The notes: generated by a model from the sequence alone, not told the origin. 19,315 nt of DNA from CAYZEZ01 sp964477295 (GCA_964477295.1 CAYZEZ010000061.1:1-19315), one strand, 5' to 3'; numbered from the stretch's first letter, positions 1 to 8,543 are shown. A program made the numbers and translations.

Positions 1-512
1 ACTTGCTTCAGTGGTCCCGTTCCCAGTCAGACAGGATAAAATTCAATCCTGCTGAGCTGGATCTCTTTGAAGTCATCGACGACTGCCAGCATATGCTGAA
101 TGCTTCACTTAAAAAGAAGGAAATATCATTCACGTCCGGGATCCCTGAAGGAACCATTTTATTTGCCGACAGGAATATGGTCAATACTATAGTCCGAAAC
201 CTGCTGAACAATGCAATAAAATTTACGCCCGAGCAGGGTAGTATTACAATATCACACGAGATCCAGGGCCAAAATATTTCCATTCACATTTCGGATAATG
301 GCATTGGTATGGAACAGGAAGTTATTGACAACCTGTTTAAATTAGAACAGTTTTATTCAACATCGGGAACGGAAGGTGAATCAGGTACAGGGCTGGGGTT
401 GATCATTTGTCAAGATTTCATAAGAAGGCACAATGGAGATATTTCCATTAAAAGCAGCCCCGGAAAAGGCAGCACCTTTACATTTACACTTCCATTGCAG
501 GAAACAAATTAA
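1..512 (+). CDS. Sensor histidine kinase, C-terminal part (5' truncated by window)
   Basis: This is the catalytic end of a two-component sensor kinase. It would autophosphorylate on a histidine that lies upstream of the window and pass the phosphate to a response regulator. The frame is open from the first bases, and the TTG at base 3 is almost certainly internal. The first residues (LLQWSRSQ) resemble the end of a HisKA dimerisation helix. The HATPase_c domain follows: an N box (NTIVRNLLNNAIKFTP), a G1 box (ISDNGIGM), an F-box-like stretch with FKLEQFYS, and a G2 box (GTGLGLIICQDFIRRH). The protein ends in the usual PGKGSTFTFTLP strand. No receiver domain follows in this fragment. xylB starts 25 nt downstream on the same strand, so co-transcription is possible but not shown. 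Input domains cannot be judged. Confidence 0.93.
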   Translation, partial: LLQWSRSQSDRIKFNPAELDLFEVIDDCQHMLNASLKKKEISFTSGIPEGTILFADRNMVNTIVRNLLNNAIKFTPEQGSITISHEIQGQNISIHISDNGIGMEQEVIDNLFKLEQFYSTSGTEGESGTGLGLIICQDFIRRHNGDISIKSSPGKGSTFTFTLPLQETN

Positions 513-537
513 TTATTATTATTTCAAAGAAAATGAA

Positions 538-2040
538 ATGTATTTATTAGGTCTCGACATAGGCAGCTCTTCGGTTAAGGCCTCTATTATTTCTGCTGAT
601 ACCGGACTAACAAAGGCATCTGCTTTTTACCCGAAACAGGAAATGGAAATCATGGCTGAGTCGGCAGGATGGGCGGAACAAGAACCGGAGACATGGTGGA
701 AAAATGTTAAACTTTCAATACAGGATGTACTTCAGACCTCCGGCATTAAATCAGACCATATACTGGGAATCGGCCTCTCTTATCAGATGCATGGCCTTGT
801 CATTATTGATAAGGATCACAAACCATTGAGGCCTTCCATTATTTGGTGCGACAGCAGGGCTGTTGGCATCGGGGACAAGGCAATAGCTGAATTGGGACAG
901 GTGGAGTGCCTGAGAAGCCTGCTAAATTCTCCTGGAAATTTTACCGCATCCAAACTCAAATGGGTACAGGAAAATGAACCGCAAATTTATGAGAAAATAT
1001 ATAAAATGATGCTTCCGGGTGACTACGTAGTTATGAAACTGACCGGAGAGATCAATACAACCATTTCAGGATTGTCTGAAGGGATCTTCTGGAATTTTGA
1101 ATCAAATACCATTGCTGATTTTCTTCTTAAGCATTATGGAATAGATCCGTCGCTTATTCCGGGTATTGTTCCCACCTTTTCTGAACAGGGAAAGGTCAGC
1201 AAACAAATCGCCAAAGAGCTTGGATTGAAAGAAGGTACACCGGTTACGTATCGTGCAGGAGATCAGCCCAACAATGCCTTTTCGCTCAATGTCCTTAATC
1301 CCGGGGAGATTGCAGCTACAGCAGGCACTTCAGGAGTTGTTTATGGAGTAAGTGATGAAATTAAATATGATCCCGAATCAAGGGTCAATACTTTTGCCCA
1401 TGTAAACCATAATGAAGATAATCCCCGACTCGGTGTGTTATTATGTATTAATGGAACAGGCATTCTCTATAGCTGGCTGAAACGGAACATGGTATTCTCA
1501 GACGTGGATTACAATGAAATGAACGATCTTGCCGAGGGCGTTCCTGCAGGTGCCAAAGGGCTGACCATTCTTCCTTTCGGGAATGGAGCTGAACGGATGC
1601 TGAACAATAAAGACCTGGGATGCTGTATTGGTAATCTGAATTTCAATATTCATTCCAATGCTTATATGATCAGAGCTGCTCAGGAAGGTGTGGTTTTTGC
1701 ATTCCAATATGGAATGGAGATAATGAAAACAACTGGAATTCAGCCAAGCATAATCAGGGCCGGTAATGCAAATATGTTCTTAAGTCCGGTTTTCCGTGAA
1801 TCACTGGCCAATATGACAGGTGCCCTCATTGAATTATACGATACCGACGGATCCCAGGGTGCTGCTAAAGGAGCCGGAGTAGGCTGCGGTTATTATTCCG
1901 GCTTTGAAAGTGCTTTTAGCAGCCTGAAAAAACTACAGGTTATTGAACCTAATGAATCCAGTCGAAAGCAGATTGCAGAAGCCTATGGGATATGGCTGAA
2001 TGAGCTTAAAATGCATCAAAGAAATACAAAGTTAAAGTAA
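538..2040 (+). CDS. xylB: Xylulokinase (FGGY family)
   Basis: This enzyme phosphorylates D-xylulose to xylulose 5-phosphate with ATP, feeding the pentose phosphate pathway. The protein has 500 residues, normal for the family. Visible FGGY features are the N-terminal phosphate-binding loop LGLDIGSSSVKA (residues 4-15), the substrate-side motif QMHG (83-86), IIWCDSRA (101-108), the probable catalytic base Asp242 in AGDQPNNAF, the second phosphate loop TAGTSGVVYG (261-270), and a late GNANMFLSPVFRESLANMTG adenosine-side stretch. The frame is open further upstream to base 433, but that part overlaps the kinase gene and is not family-like. The ATG at 538 places the glycine-rich loop right at the N-terminus as expected. 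xylA follows after 27 nt, so the two are probably one operon. FGGY kinases can differ in sugar, but the xylA neighbour makes xylulose the best guess. Confidence 0.93.
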   Translation: MYLLGLDIGSSSVKASIISADTGLTKASAFYPKQEMEIMAESAGWAEQEPETWWKNVKLSIQDVLQTSGIKSDHILGIGLSYQMHGLVIIDKDHKPLRPSIIWCDSRAVGIGDKAIAELGQVECLRSLLNSPGNFTASKLKWVQENEPQIYEKIYKMMLPGDYVVMKLTGEINTTISGLSEGIFWNFESNTIADFLLKHYGIDPSLIPGIVPTFSEQGKVSKQIAKELGLKEGTPVTYRAGDQPNNAFSLNVLNPGEIAATAGTSGVVYGVSDEIKYDPESRVNTFAHVNHNEDNPRLGVLLCINGTGILYSWLKRNMVFSDVDYNEMNDLAEGVPAGAKGLTILPFGNGAERMLNNKDLGCCIGNLNFNIHSNAYMIRAAQEGVVFAFQYGMEIMKTTGIQPSIIRAGNANMFLSPVFRESLANMTGALIELYDTDGSQGAAKGAGVGCGYYSGFESAFSSLKKLQVIEPNESSRKQIAEAYGIWLNELKMHQRNTKLK

Positions 2041-2067
2041 ATTTAAATAACATATAACTAATCAGAT

Positions 2068-3396
2068 ATGAACTATTTAACAGGAGACAAAGAGTACTTC
2101 CCGGGAATTAATAAGATACTATTTGAAGGCCCGGAATCAAAAAACCCTCTTGCTTTCAGGTTTTATGACGAATCAAGAAAGATAGGCGGGAAATTAATGA
2201 AAGATCATTTTCGTTTTGCAGTGGCCTACTGGCATACACTCACAGGAACAGGGGGCGATCCGTTTGGAGGAGAAACCAAAGATTTCCCATGGGCAACTGC
2301 CAATGATCCAATTCAGTTTGCAAAAGATAAAATGGATGCCGCCTTTGAGTTCATAACCAAAATAGGTATCCCATTTTATTGCTTCCATGATTTTGATATA
2401 GTTGAAGAGGGAGACAGCATACTGGAATCTGAAAAGCGACTCAACACCATGGTGAATTATGCAAAGGAAAAGCAGGCCGCTTCGGGTGTTAAACTGCTCT
2501 GGGGCACTGCCAATCTCTTTTCTCATAAACGGTACATGAACGGGGCTGCAACCAATCCTGATTTCCCGGTCATCACATTCGCTGCAACGCAGGTAAAAAA
2601 TGCTCTTGATGCTACCATTGCACTTGGAGGTGAAAATTATGTGTTCTGGGGTGGCCGCGAGGGTTACATGTCGCTGCTAAACACCGAAATGAAAAAAGAA
2701 TTAGACCACCTTGCGATGTTTCTGGGGATGGCCAGGGATTATGCACGCAAACAGGGATTTAAAGGCACCTTCCTGATTGAGCCCAAACCAATGGAACCTT
2801 CGAAACACCAGTATGATTTCGATGCAGCAACTGTTATCGGATTCCTTAATAACTATGGCCTTTCAGGTGATTTTAAGTTGAATGTTGAGGTGAACCATGC
2901 CACACTGGCCGGACATACTTTCCAGCATGATTTACAGGTTTCTGCTGATGCCGGTCTCCTGGGAAGCATAGATGCCAACAGGGGCGATTACCAGAATGGA
3001 TGGGATACCGATCAATTCCCAATTAACATCTATGAATTGGTTGAGACCATGCTCGTGATCCTGGAGGCAGGGGGATTTACTACCGGAGGCATCAATTTTG
3101 ACGCTAAAACCAGGAGGAATTCAACCGATCTGGAAGATATTTTCATTGCACATATCGCGGGAATGGATGCCTTTGCCAGGGCGCTGATCATCGCTGATGA
3201 CATCCTCGCGAATTCAGAATACAGGTCACTCAGGAAAAAGAGGTATGCCTCATTTGAGTCGGGCAACGGAGCTGCATTTGAGAAGGGGCAACTGACCCTT
3301 GAAGATATGCGGCAAATTGCCCTTAAGTACGGTGAACCTGAGCAGATTTCAGCTAAACAAGAGCTGTTTGAAGCACTGATCAATCATTATATTTAG
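2068..3396 (+). CDS. xylA: Xylose isomerase
   Basis: This cytoplasmic metal-dependent enzyme interconverts D-xylose and D-xylulose and supplies the substrate of the adjacent xylulokinase. The 442-residue length fits the larger class II xylose isomerases. All key residues known from the family can be seen: His107 and Asp110 in YCFHDFD, Glu238 and Lys240 in FLIEPKPMEPSKHQYDFD, Glu274 and His277 in NVEVNHATLAGHTFQHD, Asp302 in GSIDANRGD, Asp313 and Asp315 in GWDTDQFP, and Asp345 in GGINFDAKTRR. The WGGREGY signature is at 194-200. The ATG follows a short AT-rich leader 27 nt after xylB, supporting co-transcription. The gene appears intact. No xylose transporter or XylR regulator is visible in the window, so they may lie upstream or elsewhere. 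Confidence 0.97.
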   Translation: MNYLTGDKEYFPGINKILFEGPESKNPLAFRFYDESRKIGGKLMKDHFRFAVAYWHTLTGTGGDPFGGETKDFPWATANDPIQFAKDKMDAAFEFITKIGIPFYCFHDFDIVEEGDSILESEKRLNTMVNYAKEKQAASGVKLLWGTANLFSHKRYMNGAATNPDFPVITFAATQVKNALDATIALGGENYVFWGGREGYMSLLNTEMKKELDHLAMFLGMARDYARKQGFKGTFLIEPKPMEPSKHQYDFDAATVIGFLNNYGLSGDFKLNVEVNHATLAGHTFQHDLQVSADAGLLGSIDANRGDYQNGWDTDQFPINIYELVETMLVILEAGGFTTGGINFDAKTRRNSTDLEDIFIAHIAGMDAFARALIIADDILANSEYRSLRKKRYASFESGNGAAFEKGQLTLEDMRQIALKYGEPEQISAKQELFEALINHYI

Positions 3397-3405
3397 GACG
3401 GAAGT

Positions 3406-3507
3406 ATTAATTGCTGTCTGTTTTAGCTGGCGGACCCGGAATGGCTCAACTGAACCTTGGGTATTAGCCAGCTCATAATCTGTCGGTTAAAACCAACAGC
3501 AATTAAT
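3406..3507. terminator. Long imperfect inverted repeat between convergent genes; probable bidirectional terminator or small palindromic element
   Basis: The outer arms, 3406-3424 and 3489-3507, match at 17 of 19 positions as an inverted repeat. An inner pair, AGCTGGC at 3425-3431 and GCCAGCT at 3467-3473, extends the stem, with a 15-nt bulge on the right side. The right arm covers the stop codon of the minus-strand membrane fusion gene. The left arm begins ten bases after the xylA stop. The T-rich and A-rich arm ends suit a terminator read from both sides, but there is no long U tract directly after the stem, so a palindromic insertion is an alternative. Confidence 0.45.
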
Positions 3508-4819
3508 TACTCATTCTCCGTTGTTCTGAGATAACTGAACGTATTGGAGAAATTATCCTTTCAAGCAACCGCCTGTTATCCGTTAAAATCTCTGCTTTAC
3601 CCTGCATCTCCTGATCAAACGGAATTTCAACATCGTATAATGTGGATAAACCATTTGGGAGAGCGACTTCAACCACATATTCACGATCATCAGGCACAAG
3701 GCTGATATTGCTTACAATGCCCTGAACCATACCATATTCAAGGTAAGGATAATTATCGATCCGGATGTTTACGCGCTGATCCAGATCTACCTTGCCAGCT
3801 CCTTCAAGAGATAAATTAATTCTCCCGATAATCTTCCCCTGGTCTTTGGGGATAATAGTCATCACTTTATCACCTTCCCTTACATTCTGGTTTTCACTAT
3901 AATATGCGGTAAAAGAGACCATTCCTTCAATGGGAGCTGTAAGGATGAATTTTTGTTTCCAAATCGAAACAGCAGATATCAGGTTCTCCAATGATTCCTG
4001 CCAGTTATTCTGTTGATTCCGAAGATCCTCAGTTAATTTTAATTCCATGTCAAGAACATTCTGTTTCAGTTTTTCGATCTGTATCTCAGTAGTGGATTCA
4101 TTGACCCTTGACTGCTCAAAATCAAATTCTTTATTCAGCCAGGATGTTTTGGCTTTTTCATATTCAGCTTCTGATATGACATTGTTTTGAAACAATGAGG
4201 AGTCCCTCAGGTATTGCCTTTTAACCAGGTCCAGTTCGCGCCCGAGGATGCTTGTAAGTTTCCTTAAACTCGATAAATGAATATTCTGTTGATTAAGTTC
4301 CCCTTCTATAGAATTGATTTTCTGGTTATAGTAATCCAATTCAACAAAATCCTGGTAATCTTTATGCGCCTTCAGGAAACTTGAATAAGCCGGCTGAATC
4401 TCACCAAGCAGATAATTGGAACCCAATTCAAGCTGGATGAGCATATCAAATTTTGGTATCATGTTCCGGATCTCTATGAGGATCTCATTCAAAACCAGAA
4501 CATCTTTATAATCAGCCGCACTTTCAATTATCGCAAGGTTTTGGTAAGCCTCAACATACTCGTTATCCTCAACAAACAGTTTTTCTATCTTTCCATTTAC
4601 CCTGGCGACGAGTGTTGCCGGTGGATTCTCAGTGGTGATAAGGATACCTGAACGATTAATGTCAGGATATTTAAATAGCCAGCTCCCACAAATAATCAAT
4701 ACTACAGTAATCAGAATAACCAGTATACCCCACCGGATTATCCAGCGTGGTACCTTGACAAGGATATCCTGTACCTCATCGCTCCGTATTTCAATTTTTT
4801 CAATATCGGCTTTTGTCAT
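3503..4819 (-). CDS. HlyD-family membrane fusion protein (periplasmic adaptor)
   Basis: This is the periplasmic adaptor of a type I-like exporter, linking the inner-membrane ABC transporter to the outer membrane. It has 438 residues. A short cytoplasmic N-terminus is followed by one membrane segment (about 28-48, GILVILITVVLIICGSWLF), then a biotinyl-lipoyl-like half motif (VNGKIEKLFVEDNEYVEAYQNLAIIES, about 74-100). A long heptad-like helical hairpin spans about 104-275. The returning lipoyl half and beta-barrel part contain APIEGMVSFTAYYSENQNVREGDKVMTIIP. It lies 96 nt downstream of the C39-peptidase ABC transporter on the same strand and is the natural partner of that protein. It resembles the adaptors of bacteriocin/peptide exporters in Bacteroidota. 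No TolC-like outer-membrane channel gene is in the window. Confidence 0.9.
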   Translation of the reverse strand: MTKADIEKIEIRSDEVQDILVKVPRWIIRWGILVILITVVLIICGSWLFKYPDINRSGILITTENPPATLVARVNGKIEKLFVEDNEYVEAYQNLAIIESAADYKDVLVLNEILIEIRNMIPKFDMLIQLELGSNYLLGEIQPAYSSFLKAHKDYQDFVELDYYNQKINSIEGELNQQNIHLSSLRKLTSILGRELDLVKRQYLRDSSLFQNNVISEAEYEKAKTSWLNKEFDFEQSRVNESTTEIQIEKLKQNVLDMELKLTEDLRNQQNNWQESLENLISAVSIWKQKFILTAPIEGMVSFTAYYSENQNVREGDKVMTIIPKDQGKIIGRINLSLEGAGKVDLDQRVNIRIDNYPYLEYGMVQGIVSNISLVPDDREYVVEVALPNGLSTLYDVEIPFDQEMQGKAEILTDNRRLLERIISPIRSVISEQRRMSN

Positions 4820-4834
4820 GTTGTATGGTCATAT

Positions 4835-4860
4835 GTCATCCTGGACTTGTTTCAGGATCT
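4835..4860. repeat. Short hairpin-forming intergenic repeat (REP-like)
   Basis: The segment contains the inverted arms ATCCTG (4838-4843) and CAGGAT (4853-4858) around a 9-nt centre. The motif resembles the dispersed intergenic repeat of the form GTCATCCTG...CAGGATCT that I recall from many bacterial genomes, including Bacteroidota. It lies between the exporter ATPase gene and its adaptor gene, so it would be transcribed if they share an mRNA and could affect mRNA stability or partial termination. Only one copy is visible here, so calling it dispersed rests on prior knowledge. Confidence 0.4.
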
Positions 4861-4915
4861 ATAAATTTAAGTTGCAGGTTGCGGGTAGTCAATGCCTAAA
4901 TAGCGTTGACCTTTT

Positions 4916-7105
4916 TTATACTCCCAGTTCCAGTTGATTTTTAACCAGTTTATAATAGCTCCCATTTTTATCAATTAATTCCTGGTGCTTACCCTGTTCA
5001 ACAATGGATCCCTTTTCAAGCACTACAATCTGACCGGCATCCTTCACGGTACTTAAACGGTGGGCCACCACCACTACCGTCTTCCCGGTAAATATCTCAT
5101 TAAGGTTGTTTATAATGACCTTCTCATTTTCTGCATCCAGCGAACTGGTTCCTTCATCGATGAAAAGAAATTCCGGATCTTTATATACAGCCCTGGCTAT
5201 TAATAACCTTTGTTTTTCTCCTCCGCTAAGGGAATGCCCGTGTGCACCCACCCTGGTATTGTATCCATTTGGAAGGGATTCGATAAAATCCTTGACATTT
5301 GCAATTCTCACCGCACTCAGGAGTCTGGGCTTGTCGATCTGCTCATCCCCCAGGGTAATATTTTTGGCAATAGTATCTGAAAAGATAAATCCATCCTGCA
5401 TGACCACCCCGCATTTATTTCTCCATTGCTGGTTACTAAGACTGGCCAGCAGTGCATCTCCAATATAAATTTCCCCTTCGGTTGGAGGGTAAAAACCAAG
5501 CATAAGCTTAATAAGTGTCGTTTTACCACTGCCGCTCACACCAACAATTGCAGTAACCTCATTTTCAGGAATCGTAAGGTTAAGCTTGCTGATCACCTTT
5601 GCTGACCGGGGACCCTCATACTGAAAGGAAAGGTCCTTTATTTCAATGTTCTTTTTATCAGGAAATATCAGCATGCTGCTCTTATCGGGCGATTCCTCGT
5701 TATCGTATTCATGGATCTCGCCTAACCGCTCCAGGCTTATCCTGGCATCCTGTGTAATGTGCATAAAATTGATCATCTGTTCGATGGGACCGTTCAACTG
5801 GCCAATAATATAACTTATCGCCAGCATCATCCCCAGGGTCATATCGCCATTAATGACTGACGTTGCAGCCAGGATGGTAATTAAGATATTCTTTGATTCA
5901 TTGATAAAAACACCACCCGCTTCCTGGTACTGTTTTAGTGATAAAGTCTTTATGTTTACACGGAACAGGGTGGATTGAATATTTTCCCATTCCCATCTTT
6001 TCTGTTTTTCAGCATTGTAGAGCTTTATTTCCTGGATGCCGCTGATCAGCTGGATCAACTGGCTCTGGTTCTCAGCCATTTGCCGAAAACGCCTGAAATC
6101 CAATTCACGCCTGCGCTTCATAAAAATGCTTAACCAGAAGAAGTAGAGGGTGCTCCCGGCAACGAATAACAATAAGATCTTCAGGCTATAGATGGCCAGC
6201 ACAATCCCAAATACCAGGAAATTGGCCAGTGAAAAAAGAATGTTAAGTGAAGACGTGGTGAGAAAGTGTTCTATCCGTCGGTGATCGGTAATTCTTTGAA
6301 GGATATCCCCAATGATCTTAATATCAAAAAATCCCATCGGGAGTTTCATCAGCTTGATCAAAAAGTCAGAGATCAGGAAAATGTTGATCCTGGTGCTCAG
6401 GTACAGCAAAATCCAACCCCTGATGAATTCAACCGATGCCCGTCCGATGAAAAGAACAAACTGTGCGATAAGGATCAGGTATATGAATCCAATATCCTGG
6501 TTACTTATTCCCACATCCACTATCGACTGGGTCAGAAACGGAAACAATAGCTGGAGCAGGCTCCCCAGGATTACCCCGAGAATAAGTTGTGTTATGAATT
6601 TCTTATAGGGCCTGAGATAAGAAAGCAAAAACCTTAAGTTAGTTTTTTTTATGGTTTCCCCCTCCTGCGCATAAAAATCCGGGGTAGGCTCAAGCAACAG
6701 GGCATGCCCCCTCTTTTCGCCATCCTTAACCGAACTCACCCATTGATCCATGAATTCAGCCTTACTATAATTGATCGTGCCGAAGGCAGGATCGGCAATA
6801 TATACGTGATTTTTCTTTGTCTTATAAACTATGACAAAATGATTCTGCTTCCAGTGAACGATCAGGGGAAGCGGTGCCTGGTTCATAAGTTTTTCAGGTG
6901 TAAGGGATACACCTACAGTCCTGAATCCGATCGATTCTGCTGCGTCGCTTATTCCCAGCAGTGAGACCCCCTCGCGTGAAATGAAACATTTTTCCCTCAG
7001 GGTTTGAAGGTTGAATGACTTACCATAATATTTAGCGATCATTCGCAGGCAGGTTGGCCCGCAATCCATAGAATCAAGTTGTTTGAAGAATGGGAAAGAC
7101 GCCAT
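4916..7105 (-). CDS. Peptidase-containing ABC transporter (C39 bacteriocin-processing exporter)
   Basis: This single-polypeptide exporter cleaves a double-glycine-type leader from a peptide substrate and exports the mature part. It has 729 residues, the usual length. Residues 1-140 form the C39 protease: Gln9 (oxyanion), catalytic Cys15 in DSMDCGPTCL, His89 in KQNHFVIVY and Asp105 in IADPA are all present, so it should be active. The membrane domain runs from about 165 to 455. The ATPase domain carries Walker A GVSGSGKTT (522-530), Gln570, signature LSGGEKQR (626-633), Walker B FLFIDEG (646-652) and switch His682 in VVAHRLST. It begins 38 nt after the TPR anti-sigma candidate and is followed by the HlyD-type adaptor. 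Nearby gaps hold no visible precursor peptide with a GG leader, so the substrate must be encoded elsewhere. Confidence 0.95.
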   Translation of the reverse strand: MASFPFFKQLDSMDCGPTCLRMIAKYYGKSFNLQTLREKCFISREGVSLLGISDAAESIGFRTVGVSLTPEKLMNQAPLPLIVHWKQNHFVIVYKTKKNHVYIADPAFGTINYSKAEFMDQWVSSVKDGEKRGHALLLEPTPDFYAQEGETIKKTNLRFLLSYLRPYKKFITQLILGVILGSLLQLLFPFLTQSIVDVGISNQDIGFIYLILIAQFVLFIGRASVEFIRGWILLYLSTRINIFLISDFLIKLMKLPMGFFDIKIIGDILQRITDHRRIEHFLTTSSLNILFSLANFLVFGIVLAIYSLKILLLFVAGSTLYFFWLSIFMKRRRELDFRRFRQMAENQSQLIQLISGIQEIKLYNAEKQKRWEWENIQSTLFRVNIKTLSLKQYQEAGGVFINESKNILITILAATSVINGDMTLGMMLAISYIIGQLNGPIEQMINFMHITQDARISLERLGEIHEYDNEESPDKSSMLIFPDKKNIEIKDLSFQYEGPRSAKVISKLNLTIPENEVTAIVGVSGSGKTTLIKLMLGFYPPTEGEIYIGDALLASLSNQQWRNKCGVVMQDGFIFSDTIAKNITLGDEQIDKPRLLSAVRIANVKDFIESLPNGYNTRVGAHGHSLSGGEKQRLLIARAVYKDPEFLFIDEGTSSLDAENEKVIINNLNEIFTGKTVVVVAHRLSTVKDAGQIVVLEKGSIVEQGKHQELIDKNGSYYKLVKNQLELGV

Positions 7106-7143
7106 TTCACAGATGGTTACCAGCTAAAAATAACAAAATATTA

Positions 7144-7926
7144 TTAATCCAGGTGTCTTAAAATTTTTCTGGCACGTTTGGAATATTCATTTTTTCCCTC
7201 AGAAAGAATTTCAAACTGCTCTCTGGCTGCAGGTGCATTTTCAACCCTGAGGTAACATAAACCAAGGTACCATCTGGCATCCCCAAGTATATAAACATTT
7301 CCATCGTTAATAACCTGGATGAAAGCATCAATCGCCATTTCCCACTTTTCCTGCTGGATATATATTAATCCTGCATAAAAAGAAGAATAGGAGCTATTGT
7401 TTAAACTATCAGAAAGTTGATTAAAAAACACAGCAGCGCGACTGTAATCTCCGGATTCGAACAGCTGGATAGCAAAATACAGATCATCGTCTGAACGGGT
7501 AATTTCAATGATCCTTTCAGACTGATGATAAGGTTCATAATATCTTGCAAACATCTCAGGCATTTCGGTTTGTCCTTTTAGCAATAGTATAAATGCAACG
7601 GTTATTGCCCCGGCAAGAGTAACCGCAGCTGCATACCACAAGGGAGATGGCCCGGATTTGTGAGCCTTATCCAGAGACCTCTTAAAATTCTGTAAATCAA
7701 TATCTTTTGAAAGATCATGTTGCTTATATGACTGTATATCATCTTTTGCCTGCTGATCAGCGGTAACGGAAGTAAAAATCTTTTCCGATACAGAATTCAA
7801 TCTTCTATACTGGTCCAGTTCACCCGCCAGCAGAGGATCCTCCCTGACTGACTTCTCAAACTCTTTGAGTTCCTCGGCAGACAATCTTCCATCTAGGTAA
7901 CGATCGAAAATCTCTTTATAATCCAT
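7144..7926 (-). CDS. Membrane TPR protein, candidate anti-sigma factor
   Basis: This 260-residue protein is probably the membrane partner of the ECF sigma factor encoded just upstream. The cytoplasmic part (1-96) opens with MDYKEIFDRYLDGRLSAEELKEFE, a start typical of Bacteroidota anti-sigma-like proteins. It lacks the HxxxCxxC zinc motif of zf-HC2 anti-sigma factors. One membrane helix follows at about 97-116 (LWYAAAVTLAGAITVAFILLL). The periplasmic part (about 145-258) holds TPR-like helical repeats, for example SSFYAGLIYIQQEKWEMAIDAF and ARWYLGLCYLRVENAPAAREQF. The start codon overlaps the end of the sigma gene by 11 nt, which suggests translational coupling and fixed stoichiometry. The TPR part could sense a periplasmic or envelope partner. 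The anti-sigma role is inferred from topology and gene order, not from a diagnostic motif. Confidence 0.72.
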   Translation of the reverse strand: MDYKEIFDRYLDGRLSAEELKEFEKSVREDPLLAGELDQYRRLNSVSEKIFTSVTADQQAKDDIQSYKQHDLSKDIDLQNFKRSLDKAHKSGPSPLWYAAAVTLAGAITVAFILLLKGQTEMPEMFARYYEPYHQSERIIEITRSDDDLYFAIQLFESGDYSRAAVFFNQLSDSLNNSSYSSFYAGLIYIQQEKWEMAIDAFIQVINDGNVYILGDARWYLGLCYLRVENAPAAREQFEILSEGKNEYSKRARKILRHLD

Positions 7927-8485
7927 TGATTAAAGATTTATATCGTGGGTCATTCGTGACACTGTTGAACAAATATTTTTTACATCGGTACTTCCTGTCA
8001 GCCGTGTACTTCTCATCCTTATATCCCAAAACCTTGCAAATATCGGTAAGCGACTTCCTGTTAAAATGTAATTCAAGCACTTTCTGACAATCTTTGGAGA
8101 GTTTGCTTAAATGATATGTTAACAACTCCATCAGTTCATTATTAAGCCCATCCTCCTCATCGGGCTCCTGTACCATATTATCAAGCTGGGAGTGGTCGAG
8201 TATGTTGTAACTTTTTGACCTGATTTCCTGGTACCAGAGGTTCTTGCAAATGGCAAACAGATAGGTTGAGAAGCTACATGTAAGCACCAATTCTTTATTA
8301 CGTATCTTATTGTAAACCACCATCATGGCTTCCTGAAAAATGTCCCTGGCTGTCTCTTTGTCTCCTCCCTTCAATAGAATAAACCGTTCAATCTTTACCA
8401 GCTGTATTTTATATAGATAGCGCAGAACTGAAGGATCTTCACGATATATTCCATCCATTATTTGCTCATCAGTATAATGATCCAT
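7916..8485 (-). CDS. ECF-type RNA polymerase sigma-70 family factor
   Basis: This alternative sigma factor directs RNA polymerase to a small regulon, probably including this cluster. It has 189 residues. Region 2 spans about 22-92 and includes ARDIFQEAMMVVYNKIR and the FSTYLFAICKNLWYQEIRSK helix (region 2.3/2.4 type). An acidic linker (QEPDEEDG) follows. Region 4 is at about 122-175 with LSKDCQKVLELHFNRKSLTDICKVLGY, a helix-turn-helix of sigma4 type. There is no region 3, as expected for ECF factors. The ATG at 8485 lies 58 nt after the lipoprotein stop. Its 3' end overlaps the TPR membrane gene by 11 nt, the classic sigma/anti-sigma arrangement. Position between envelope genes and exporter genes suggests it controls secretion or envelope stress. 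Confidence 0.9.
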   Translation of the reverse strand: MDHYTDEQIMDGIYREDPSVLRYLYKIQLVKIERFILLKGGDKETARDIFQEAMMVVYNKIRNKELVLTCSFSTYLFAICKNLWYQEIRSKSYNILDHSQLDNMVQEPDEEDGLNNELMELLTYHLSKLSKDCQKVLELHFNRKSLTDICKVLGYKDEKYTADRKYRCKKYLFNSVTNDPRYKSLINGL

Positions 8486-8543
8486 AGCCGGATAATGAGG
8501 GATTAACTAAAGATAGAAAAAAATCAGATATTCAGGAGGGATC

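Noticed and set aside
433..537. Upstream extension of the xylulokinase frame to an ATG at 433
   Set aside because: It overlaps the histidine kinase coding region in another frame and adds non-family residues before the LGLDIGSSS loop; the ATG at 538 is the sensible start.
6266..6608. Plus-strand ORFs of 94 and 98 codons within the exporter gene
   Set aside because: They lie opposite a strongly conserved ABC transporter membrane domain and show no signal, motif or plausible start context.
7106..7143. Possible precursor peptide gene between the TPR gene and the C39 exporter
   Set aside because: The gap is only 38 nt, with no room for a leader plus core peptide.
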